From Calothrix sp. C42_A2020_038 (GTDB lineage Bacteria > Cyanobacteriota > Cyanobacteriia > Cyanobacteriales > Nostocaceae): DNA of 64,000 bases. The translations under genes and the position numbers were made by a program. The stretch spans positions 1-64,000 of the forward strand of contig JACYLQ010000031.1 in assembly GCA_015272395.1 (NCBI GenBank), read 5' to 3'. Positions 7,182 to 14,192 of the stretch are shown here, piece by piece; position 1 is the first letter of the stretch; every line of letters starts with the position of its first letter. The notes under the pieces were generated by a model. The model saw only the letters and a list, made by a program, of their open reading frames with translations. It made no database searches and was not told where the DNA came from.

Positions 7182-8477
7182 TTAGTAAGGTGATTGTACT
7201 AGACCGGCGCCAACATCTTCAGAAGATATGGGTAAACGACGAGCTGTTCGGATGAGAATATTCCAAAGCTCCTCACCTGTGAGTTCTGTTGCTTCCGCAT
7301 GTAAAGCCGCAATACCTGCAACATGGGGAGTTGCCATACTTGTGCCACTAATAGTTCTGTATTGTCTAGGCATCAGCCAACTGGAATAAACTGCAACACC
7401 TGGCCCAGCAATGTCAACTTGACCACCATTTGGATTGATACCTCGATTAGAGAAAAATGCAACTTGGTGTTGGACATCTAATGCTGCGACTGCCATAATA
7501 GATGGGCAGTTAGCTGGATGAGAAACTGGCCTGATAATATCTTGCCCACGTCTGCTGTCATTACCTGCAGCTGCAATAATTAGTGTACCACGGCGAAGCG
7601 CCCTTTGAGCAACAGCTTCGTACACGCGAGAGTAGGGAGTACCCACTTCAACTGAAGCGCCTAGAGACATGGAAATAATGTGACAACGATTGGCGACTGC
7701 CCATTCAATACCTTGGAGAATACCGTAATCACTTCCACTTCCCTGATTACTAAGTACTTTACCTACATAAATTTCTGAGTTATAGGCAATACCATAGCGA
7801 GGTAAGACAGATGGTTTGTTAGTACCGCAAGCTGTTCCCAAACAGTGGGTACCATGTCCATGTCCGTCCTGTACATCTTGTCCAAAAATAAACGATTTGC
7901 TGACAATGCTTCGACCCACAAAGTCGGGATGATTGAAATCAAAACCAGTATCCAGAACTGCAACTTTAATACCTCGACCGCTCATACAGGAATTAATTAC
8001 CTTGGTAGCTTGAAGTCCCCAGCTAACATCGGACTCGTCAACAGATTCTTGGCTCAGTTGAGTCTTTTCTACAGGAATTAGACTATTGACTAAATGATTA
8101 ACACCATCCCGATAACCTTTAAGGTATTCTATATTCTTGACTGCATCTTGGTCAGTTTTGAGATAGTCTATTGGTTGCAGTAGCTTTTGATTTAGCAATT
8201 CTGGTCCTTCGAGAGCGTAAACCACCCTTTCTGGTTCAATAGCTAAAATTGCACTGTGGTCTTCACCAAAAACTCCCAGAGTATGGAGTTGTTCAGGTTG
8301 GGCGTTGAGGACGGCAACACCTAAATTCTCTAACAGTATTGGGGCTTCATCTGTGAGTGCTTCACCACTAGACACATCACTAGTGGTGAAATGACTCAGC
8401 ATTTCCATTCCAGCAGTAATACCATCTTCGCGGAACAGAACTAAGTATCTTCCTGTTGTTTCGATTTCACTATTCAT
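7182..8477 (-). CDS. Subtilisin-like S8 serine peptidase
   Basis: This 431-residue protein has a complete catalytic triad: D176 in VAVLDTGFD, H208 in GHGHGTHCLG, and S380 in GTSMATPHVAG, with the oxyanion N306 in AAAGNDS. The first 150 residues are not catalytic and show no secretion signal. They include a segment resembling a degenerate prodomain (YLVLFREDG..., LGVAVLNAQPEQL). A probable operon with the upstream beta-rich protein (8600-8974) and the downstream I9-like protein (2-bp spacing) suggests the three act together. The lack of a signal peptide argues for a cytoplasmic or maturation role, as in some peptide-processing subtilases, but no precursor peptide is evident. Confidence 0.92.
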   Translation of the reverse strand: MNSEIETTGRYLVLFREDGITAGMEMLSHFTTSDVSSGEALTDEAPILLENLGVAVLNAQPEQLHTLGVFGEDHSAILAIEPERVVYALEGPELLNQKLLQPIDYLKTDQDAVKNIEYLKGYRDGVNHLVNSLIPVEKTQLSQESVDESDVSWGLQATKVINSCMSGRGIKVAVLDTGFDFNHPDFVGRSIVSKSFIFGQDVQDGHGHGTHCLGTACGTNKPSVLPRYGIAYNSEIYVGKVLSNQGSGSDYGILQGIEWAVANRCHIISMSLGASVEVGTPYSRVYEAVAQRALRRGTLIIAAAGNDSRRGQDIIRPVSHPANCPSIMAVAALDVQHQVAFFSNRGINPNGGQVDIAGPGVAVYSSWLMPRQYRTISGTSMATPHVAGIAALHAEATELTGEELWNILIRTARRLPISSEDVGAGLVQSPY

Positions 8478-8599
8478 GATTTCATTAATTAAATTTAAGT
8501 AATTACAAAAATTTAGTAGAGTGCGATCCGGTTACAAGTCTTATCGCTTCGTTGATGTTTTTTGGTAGCCAGATTACACCCTACGAGTTTTATCACACC

Positions 8600-8974
8600 C
8601 TATGGATTTATGACTAAATAATCAACATATAGACGGATCGGTTCACCCCACTCTATGTTCACCCAAATGCTTACCCTACCATCTTGTGGAGCAACGTTAT
8701 GGAGTGTGTATTTCGCAGAACCAATAAATTTACCACCTCCTGGCGCCCCTTCACCAATGGCAACGAACACACGAGAGTTTCTATTCACAGCACCCCAGTT
8801 CAGATTCAAAGTCCACTGTCCTTTTCTGTCACCCCAGTCATGTCGGTATGTAAAGCCAGTACCAATAAGTTCCTGAGTGGAAATATCTCCTAAAGATGGC
8901 AACAGTTGACGAACCTCATCAAGGTTAACTTCTTGAACTTCCATATCTGTAGGTGCTTGTAATATAGATGACAT
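8600..8974 (-). CDS. Small beta-rich protein of unknown function, upstream of subtilase
   Basis: The start at 8974 (MSSILQAPTDMEVQEVN) is set by an AAGGAG ribosome-binding site about 10 nt upstream; the longer frame starting at 9007 lacks one. The first 40 residues are acidic and leader-like (VNLDEVRQLLPSLGDIS). The remaining 80 residues are rich in Trp, Asn and Gly and predict a beta-sandwich (GQWTLNLNWGAVN, VFVAIGEGAPGGGKF, GRVSIWVNIEWGEPIRLYVDYLVINP). It is co-directed with the subtilase, 122 bp away. The family is not recognised. The leader-plus-core arrangement next to a protease is compatible with a cleaved precursor, which is inference only. Confidence 0.65.
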   Translation of the reverse strand: MSSILQAPTDMEVQEVNLDEVRQLLPSLGDISTQELIGTGFTYRHDWGDRKGQWTLNLNWGAVNRNSRVFVAIGEGAPGGGKFIGSAKYTLHNVAPQDGRVSIWVNIEWGEPIRLYVDYLVINP

Positions 8975-9330
8975 ATGGGTATTCTCCTTTTTTATGTCTT
9001 GTATCAAATCTGTGAACCATACTCTCGATGAGTTCTGGTTCCATTATCTATAAGGCAAGAAAAAAGCAAAATATTCCAAAAAAATGTTGTAGATTTTACT
9101 GATTTTTTTGATTATATAAATCTATAAGCACCCTGATGGTTACTGTCAAAAAATCATTTTACGTGCGTTGCGAATGTGAAACTTCGGCGGTCACAGCTTC
9201 AAATCGTACGTTCAAATCGCAAATTCAAAATAATACTTTTTTGTTACAAAGGTGTAAAATTGAGTGAATTTAGATTAACTTAAGTAAAGTATCGTGTACG
9301 CTGTTGGTTCAGTTTGGTGAGAATCTCGCA
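8975..9330. other. Divergent intergenic region (356 bp)
   Basis: The AT-rich spacer between the subtilase trio (minus) and the GNAT gene (plus) must contain both promoters. The trio's ribosome-binding site is visible at about 8985-8990. No operator, hairpin or RNA gene was recognised. Confidence 0.5.
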
Positions 9331-10512
9331 ATGTTTGAACAAGTAAAGCCCAGCTACTCAGTTGCTTGGACTAACAAAATAGCAGAAGTACCCTCGGATG
9401 CTTGGGATGCTTTAGCAATGCCATTGAAGACACCATTTTTGGAGTGGGAATGGTTAAATAACCTAGAAGCATCGGGAAGTGCAACGGGACGTAACGGTTG
9501 GCTACCAAATCACCTCACAATTTGGCGAGATAAAACCCTCATCGGCGCCGCTGTATTATATCTCAAAGGTCATAGTTACGGTGAATTTGTGTTTGACCAT
9601 CAGTGGGCAGATTTAGCGCAGCGTATTGGTGTAGAATATTACCCTAAATTATTAGGCATGACACCGTTTACACCAGCAGAAGGATATCGATTTTTAATTG
9701 CACCTGGTGAAGATGAAGAAGAGATGACAGCGATAATGGTGCATGAAATCGATAAGTTTTGCACCAAGCACCGGATAGCAACTTGTAATTTTCTATATGT
9801 TGACCCAGAATGGCAACCAATTATCGAGCGTCAAGGTTTTACAGCTTGGTTACACCACAGTTTTATATGGCAAAATTTAGGTTTCCAAACTTTTGATGAT
9901 TATCTCACAGTGTTTAACGCCAACCAGCGCCGTAACATCAAACGCGAACGTAAAGCGGTGGAAAAAGTCGGTTTGCGTTTGCAGCCTTTAACAGGAGATG
10001 ATATTCCCAAGTCATTATTTCCATTGATGTACGAATTCTACGCTGACACCTGCGACAAGTTTGGTTGGTGGGGTAGTAAATACTTGACCAAGCGTTTTTT
10101 TGAGTCACTACATGGAAACTATCGACACCGTGTATTGATGATGGCAGCTTATAGCGAACAAGATAACCGTCAACCTGTAGGTATGTCGTTTTGTTTGTAT
10201 AAAGGTGACAGGCTATATGGGCGTTATTGGGGGAGTTTTCAGGAAATAGACTGTTTGCACTTTGATGCTTGCTATTATGCACCGATTGAGTGGAGTATTT
10301 CTCAAGGTATTCAAATTTTTGACCCAGGTGCTGGTGGGCGCCATAAAAAACGTCGTGGTTTTCCCGCAATGCCTAATTACAGTTTACACCGTTTCTATAA
10401 CACACGCTTACAACAAATTTTGCGCCCGTATATCAGCGAAGTCAACCAACTTGAACAATGCGAAATAGAAGCAATTAATGCCGAATTACCATTCAGCCAG
10501 AAGAATACATAA
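9331..10512 (+). CDS. GNAT/FemAB-like N-acyltransferase (DUF482)
   Basis: The protein is about 393 residues from the ATG at 9331 (MFEQVKPSYSVAWTNKIAEVPSDAWD); the open frame extends nine codons upstream from a TTG. Features of the DUF482 'peptidogalycan biosynthesis/recognition' family are present: FLEWEWLNNLEASGSAT near the N-terminus, NQRRNIKRERKAVEKVGL at mid-protein, GMSFCLYKGDRLYGRYWGS, and FDPGAGGRHKKRRGF near the C-terminus. The fold is a tandem GNAT domain as in FemAB enzymes that add amino acids to cell-wall precursors, but the true substrate of this family is not established. It may form an operon with the DUF4346 gene 80 bp downstream. Confidence 0.85.
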   Translation: MFEQVKPSYSVAWTNKIAEVPSDAWDALAMPLKTPFLEWEWLNNLEASGSATGRNGWLPNHLTIWRDKTLIGAAVLYLKGHSYGEFVFDHQWADLAQRIGVEYYPKLLGMTPFTPAEGYRFLIAPGEDEEEMTAIMVHEIDKFCTKHRIATCNFLYVDPEWQPIIERQGFTAWLHHSFIWQNLGFQTFDDYLTVFNANQRRNIKRERKAVEKVGLRLQPLTGDDIPKSLFPLMYEFYADTCDKFGWWGSKYLTKRFFESLHGNYRHRVLMMAAYSEQDNRQPVGMSFCLYKGDRLYGRYWGSFQEIDCLHFDACYYAPIEWSISQGIQIFDPGAGGRHKKRRGFPAMPNYSLHRFYNTRLQQILRPYISEVNQLEQCEIEAINAELPFSQKNT

Positions 10513-10592
10513 GTGAATAGTTAAGTTAAAATGAAAATCGGTATCCACCTAGTTAAAATTTTACCAAAAAGATTTTTTGTTGAAGGGAGTTT

Positions 10593-10976
10593 ATGGAATT
10601 AACATTAGAAAATCTAGCAGCAATCGACGACAAACTCTCACAACGGCATATAGACTTAGACCCATCTGGTTACTTTATTATTTATCTTGACCGTGATGCA
10701 GGGTTAATCTGCGCCAAGCATTTTACCAACATAATTGATGAACGTGGTTTGGCAATAGACCCTGAAACAGGTAAAGTAATCCCAGCGCGCGGTAAAGTTC
10801 AGCGAACTCACACTACAGTTTATACAGGTAGAACTGCAAAAGAACTCTGTGTGAAACTTTTTGAAGAAACTCGACCATGTCCAGTAACAATGTTTGACCA
10901 CGCTGCATACCTAGGTCGAGAATTTGTACGTGCGGAAACAGCATTAATTACAGGTAATGAGTACGTACAAGATTAA
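10593..10976 (+). CDS. DUF4346 domain protein
   Basis: A 127-residue cyanobacterial protein with an AAGGGAG ribosome-binding site before the ATG at 10593. The DUF4346 pattern is clear: DPSGYFIIYLDRDAGLICAKHFTN, TYTGRTAKELC-type helix (YTGRTAKELCVKLFEET), DHAAYLGREFVRAE at the C-terminus. The domain is often found near, or fused to, dihydropteroate synthase-like proteins and is conserved in cyanobacteria and plastids, but its function is unproven. Confidence 0.85.
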   Translation: MELTLENLAAIDDKLSQRHIDLDPSGYFIIYLDRDAGLICAKHFTNIIDERGLAIDPETGKVIPARGKVQRTHTTVYTGRTAKELCVKLFEETRPCPVTMFDHAAYLGREFVRAETALITGNEYVQD

Positions 10977-10983
10977 TTCAATA

Positions 10984-11026
10984 GTTAGGAGTCAGGAGTT
11001 AAATTATCTTACTCCTAACTCCTAAC
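10984..11026. terminator. Bidirectional terminator-like hairpin
   Basis: An imperfect inverted repeat (GTTAGGAGTCAGGAGTTA / TTACTCCTAACTCCTAAC) with a 7-nt loop, followed by CTTTT, sits between the convergent DUF4346 and Psb32 genes. The AGGAGT-rich unit is a common intergenic repeat in Nostocales and serves the end of both genes by position. Confidence 0.65.
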
Positions 11027-11028
11027 TT

Positions 11029-11763
11029 TTAACTATCCGATGATGGTTGATTAACAAGGTAAAGGTAATATGTTGCCATTGGGATAACAGTAGCGGCAAT
11101 TAACAGTCCAACAACCCACGCAGTTGCATTTCCTCTGTCTTTCTTACTTTCTTCGGCACTTCTATAGGTTCCTTCGACTTGGGTATTATCTGCCATTTGT
11201 GGTGGGCCTGGGTCAGGTTGACCTGATAAAATCGCCACTAAACGGTCACTGGCATCAAGAAAAGCTTGATTGTACTTATCACCATCACGCAACGGCGCCA
11301 GAAATGTTTCAAAGGCAACGCTTTTTGCAGTATCATCCGATAATATAGATTTCACTTTATCGCCTGTGATAATCGCGATACCATTGCTTACAGTATCTAT
11401 CATCATCAGAACTTGATTCGTTTGCGATTCTTTTTCTGGAAACCATTTATTTAGCAATGCCTTGCTGAAACTTTCTGGGGTTTCACCGTAGTCTAGGCGC
11501 CGAACTGTGACAAATCTGACTTCGTTACCAGTTTGTTTGGCTAGGTCTGCAAATGAAGTGCTAATCTTACTTTCATTAATACGGCTAATAACATCACCTT
11601 CATCGACGACCCAAGTATCAGGGGTTAAGTTGGGAAATTCATACACACCTGTCGCAAAAGCAGGAATAGCAAATAGCGAAACTGCCATAAATAAAGTAAT
11701 TAGCGGCAGAATAATTGCACGGACATACTTCCGTAATATGACTTCGTTGAGGAGCTTTTTCAT
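11029..11763 (-). CDS. psb32: Photosystem II repair protein Psb32 (TPM domain)
   Basis: A 244-residue protein with an N-terminal signal/anchor (about residues 15-37, ending PAFATGVYEFP). It has a TPM/TLP18.3 domain (TPDTWVVDEGDVISRINE, NEVRFVTVRRLDYGETPESF, KWFPEKESQTNQVLMMIDT) and a C-terminal transmembrane helix (TAWVVGLLIAATVIPMATYYLYLV). This is the layout of Psb32, which faces the thylakoid lumen and helps recover photosystem II after photoinhibition. The DYGET motif and YNQAFLDASDRLV region are family-typical. The length is normal and the promoter must lie in the 230-bp AT-rich spacer upstream. Confidence 0.88.
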   Translation of the reverse strand: MKKLLNEVILRKYVRAIILPLITLFMAVSLFAIPAFATGVYEFPNLTPDTWVVDEGDVISRINESKISTSFADLAKQTGNEVRFVTVRRLDYGETPESFSKALLNKWFPEKESQTNQVLMMIDTVSNGIAIITGDKVKSILSDDTAKSVAFETFLAPLRDGDKYNQAFLDASDRLVAILSGQPDPGPPQMADNTQVEGTYRSAEESKKDRGNATAWVVGLLIAATVIPMATYYLYLVNQPSSDS

Positions 11764-11996
11764 TCGAGATAACCAAAATACAGACTTTCACCAAAAATAC
11801 TACACAATTATGTGTTTGATCACACTATTTATCGACGGTAGCAATAAAAACCAAACCAAAAATTGTATTTTAGTAAATGCTACTTATAAAATTTAACCAA
11901 AAATTCACATTTGTATTAAAAAATGGCTGTTTTGTATCAAAATAAATAATATGATTTTCCTGACCTTATAATCCACTCCCCAACGCGAAAACTAGT

Positions 11997-13430
11997 ATGG
12001 CTATCAAAACTCCACTTTCGACAAATGGGTCGCAGATAGTTGATGCCAACGGTAACACTGTATTGCTACGAGGAGTCAACTGGTTTGGAATTGAAACTGA
12101 TGTGCATGTGCCACATGGTTTATGGAAACGAGACTATAAAGATATTCTGCGTCAGATTAAAAGTTTAAAATATAACATTATTCGTTTATCATATTCCGTA
12201 CAAGCACTACGTTCATCTGATATCAGTGCCGTGGATTTTAGTATTGGCGCCAACCGGGACTTGCAAGGTAAAACACCATTACAGGTAATGGATATTATTA
12301 TCCAAGAAGCTGCCAGAAATGAGTTATTAATCATGCTCGATAGTCATCGACTTAATGACTCAACTATTCCCGAATTATGGTATGGTGACGGATATACTGA
12401 AGCCGATTGGATAGAAACTTGGAAGCTTTTAGCTAATCGCTATAAAACAGTAGCGAATGTTGTTGCTGCTGATTTAAAAAATGAACCACATGGACGCGCA
12501 AGTTGGGGTACGGGAGATTTAACAACTGATTGGCGATTAGCAGCAGAACGCTGCGGTAACGCCATCTTAGCAATCAATCCGAATTGGTTGATTGTGGTTG
12601 AGGGAGTTGAGAAAAACGTAGCAAATCAACAGTTAGCAGGACACTGGTGGGGAGGCAATTTAGAAGGTGTTAGAAATTATCCTGTACGCTTGAAGGTTGC
12701 CAATAAGCTTGTTTATTCTCCCCACGAATACGGTCAAGGAGTAGCTGACCAACCTTGGTTTAGTGAATTAACTTTCCCTCAAAATCTTTACACTCGCTGG
12801 GAAAAAGGGTTTTATTATATTGCTGCGAATGGAATTGCTCCTGTTTTAATCGGAGAATTTGGTGGCAGACAAGTAGATAAAGAATCAAAAGAAGGTATTT
12901 GGCAGCGTCAGCTAGTTGATTACATTAAACAAAAAGATTTATCCTTTACTTATTGGAGTTGGAATCCAAATAGTAGTGATACAGGTGGTATATTATTAGA
13001 TGACTGGCTAAATATCCACATTGAAAAACAAGAACTACTCGCAACCTTACTCACAGCGCAAGTTCCAACACCAATACCAACACCAACTCCGGCGCCGACA
13101 CCAACTCCAGTGCCAACACCAGGAACTACACAATTGGTAGTAGAAGTAGTTATCCAAGCAGATTGGAACGCTGGATTTTGTATAAACTTCCGTGTTACTA
13201 ATAAAGGAACAGTTGCAAGTAAGAACTGGAAGCTGAATTTTGCCATCAATGAAGCCAAAATTCTACAAACATGGAATGCAAGTTATATAAGTAAAAACTC
13301 AATATATGAAGCGACTCCTGTTGACTGGGCAAAAGTCATTCAACCAGGTAAAACAGTCGAAATTGGATATTGTGCTGATAAATTGGGAGCAAATTACAAA
13401 CCCACACAAATCAGTGTATCTTTGGTGTAA
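11997..13430 (+). CDS. GH5 endoglucanase with C-terminal CBM2
   Basis: This is a 477-residue cellulase. A GH5 (beta/alpha)8 domain (about 1-350) has the acid/base E163 in the NEP motif (DLKNEPHGR) and the nucleophile E287 in VLIGEFGG, plus conserved HEY (SPHEYG) and the N-terminal LRGVNWFG. A Pro-Thr linker of repeated PTP units (about 355-377) joins it to a CBM2-type cellulose-binding module (about 380-477, TVASKNWKLNF...). The family hydrolyses beta-1,4-glucans. No signal peptide is visible at the chosen ATG or just upstream, so export must use another route or the true start is misplaced. It is a stand-alone transcription unit. Confidence 0.9.
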   Translation: MAIKTPLSTNGSQIVDANGNTVLLRGVNWFGIETDVHVPHGLWKRDYKDILRQIKSLKYNIIRLSYSVQALRSSDISAVDFSIGANRDLQGKTPLQVMDIIIQEAARNELLIMLDSHRLNDSTIPELWYGDGYTEADWIETWKLLANRYKTVANVVAADLKNEPHGRASWGTGDLTTDWRLAAERCGNAILAINPNWLIVVEGVEKNVANQQLAGHWWGGNLEGVRNYPVRLKVANKLVYSPHEYGQGVADQPWFSELTFPQNLYTRWEKGFYYIAANGIAPVLIGEFGGRQVDKESKEGIWQRQLVDYIKQKDLSFTYWSWNPNSSDTGGILLDDWLNIHIEKQELLATLLTAQVPTPIPTPTPAPTPTPVPTPGTTQLVVEVVIQADWNAGFCINFRVTNKGTVASKNWKLNFAINEAKILQTWNASYISKNSIYEATPVDWAKVIQPGKTVEIGYCADKLGANYKPTQISVSLV

Positions 13431-13467
13431 TTGGTAGTGGTTTTTATCATTAATTTTGGGTAGTTGT

Positions 13468-13491
13468 GGAACAGGCAAGGATGCCTGTTCC
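13468..13491. terminator. Hairpin downstream of GH5 gene
   Basis: A perfect 10-bp stem (GGAACAGGCA/TGCCTGTTCC) with a 4-nt loop lies 37 bp after the cellulase stop. There is no strong T-run, so it may be an intergenic repeat rather than a simple terminator. A related TGTGGAACAGGCATC hairpin lies after the DUF2252 gene at 60853-60877. Confidence 0.5.
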
Positions 13492-13531
13492 GTGGTCAAG
13501 CAAGGATACCTGACCCACAAGATATTATTAA

Positions 13532-13807
13532 TTATTTACGAACAAGTAAACCCCAAAGAAAAATTAGTAACATTGCGCCAAGTACTGCAAAGATAATGCT
13601 GCCAATTGTTAGCGCTCCTGCGGATGCGGAAGCTGCTGCCGAATTGCTTCCTAACAAAATTGTACCTAATTTTCCCCCAACTAAGGCGCCAAAAATTCCC
13701 AATCCAATAGTAGAGAAAATACCACCACCTTGATTACCAGGATAAATAAATTTAGCTAGCGCACCAGCGATTAATCCTAGTAATAACCATGCAATAATAT
13801 CACCCAT
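13532..13807 (-). CDS. GlsB/YeaQ/YmgE family membrane protein
   Basis: A 91-residue protein with three hydrophobic helices. It carries the family motifs WLLLGLIAGALAKFIYPG, GGGIFSTIGLGIFGALVGG and a C-terminal helix (IGSIIFAVLGAMLLIFLW). These transglycosylase-associated small membrane proteins are stress-linked, but their biochemical role is unclear. A TTGTTTTTT-free AAGGAG ribosome-binding site precedes the ATG. A paralogue is encoded at 61145-61411 with the same IYPG signature. Confidence 0.88.
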   Translation of the reverse strand: MGDIIAWLLLGLIAGALAKFIYPGNQGGGIFSTIGLGIFGALVGGKLGTILLGSNSAAASASAGALTIGSIIFAVLGAMLLIFLWGLLVRK

Positions 13808-13874
13808 TTTTTTCTCCTTGTTGAATTATTTTTGATACCAATTTAATATGAAGCTGCAAATAATTAGACCCCTC

Positions 13875-13893
13875 AACCCCCTTATAAAGGGGG
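13875..13893. repeat. Short C-rich hairpin
   Basis: A perfect 8-bp stem with an ATA loop in a CAACCCCCTTATAAAGGGGG context, a frequent intergenic motif in this group. A similar CCTAACCCCCCAACTCCC unit leads into the hairpin at 26637. Confidence 0.55.
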
Positions 13894-14103
13894 TCTAAGA
13901 GTAATAATAAAGCGCATCTTCGTATAGAAATGGTATGAGCATTTATCGTTGCTTTGCCAATCTTAAGCTAAAGCCTAAATGCTTGACTATATCCAGTAAA
14001 TCAATTGTGTAAATATTAAACAGTATTTTTTATTTGATCAAATTAATCTTTAAACTATTCAAATTGAGAAAATATAGCAGTCCTAAATCATTCGTAAAAT
14101 CCG

Positions 14104-14150
14104 ATATTCCCGTAGAGATGCTTCGGTTCCTTGCGTCTCTACGGGAATAT
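14104..14150. repeat. Perfect 15-bp inverted repeat (dispersed hairpin)
   Basis: ATATTCCCGTAGAGA and its exact complement flank a 17-nt loop. One arm plus part of the loop recurs at 6168-6204. The size and dispersion suggest a small non-autonomous palindromic element rather than a gene-specific terminator. Confidence 0.75.
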
Positions 14151-14160
14151 AATTTTTCAC

Positions 14161-14182
14161 ACCCCGCAATTGGGTGCGGGGT
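14161..14182 (-). terminator. Probable terminator of the 5'-nucleotidase gene
   Basis: An 8-bp perfect stem (ACCCCGCA/TGCGGGGT) with a 6-nt loop lies 11 bp beyond the nucleotidase stop on the minus strand. Beyond it on that strand comes GTGAAAAATTAT, only a weak U-run, so termination strength is uncertain. Confidence 0.6.
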
Positions 14183-14192
14183 TTTGAGAACA

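Larger units (their letters stand above)
13808..14192. other. Intergenic region with repeats (385 bp)
   Basis: This spacer holds the GlsB promoter region, a perfect ACCCCCTT/AAGGGGGT hairpin (13875-13893), the long inverted repeat at 14104-14150 and the hairpin at 14161-14182. No gene was recognised in it. Confidence 0.6.

Noticed and set aside
13060-13130. Tandem CCAACACCAACTCC-type repeats as a CRISPR or minisatellite
   Set aside because: They encode the Pro-Thr linker of the cellulase in frame.
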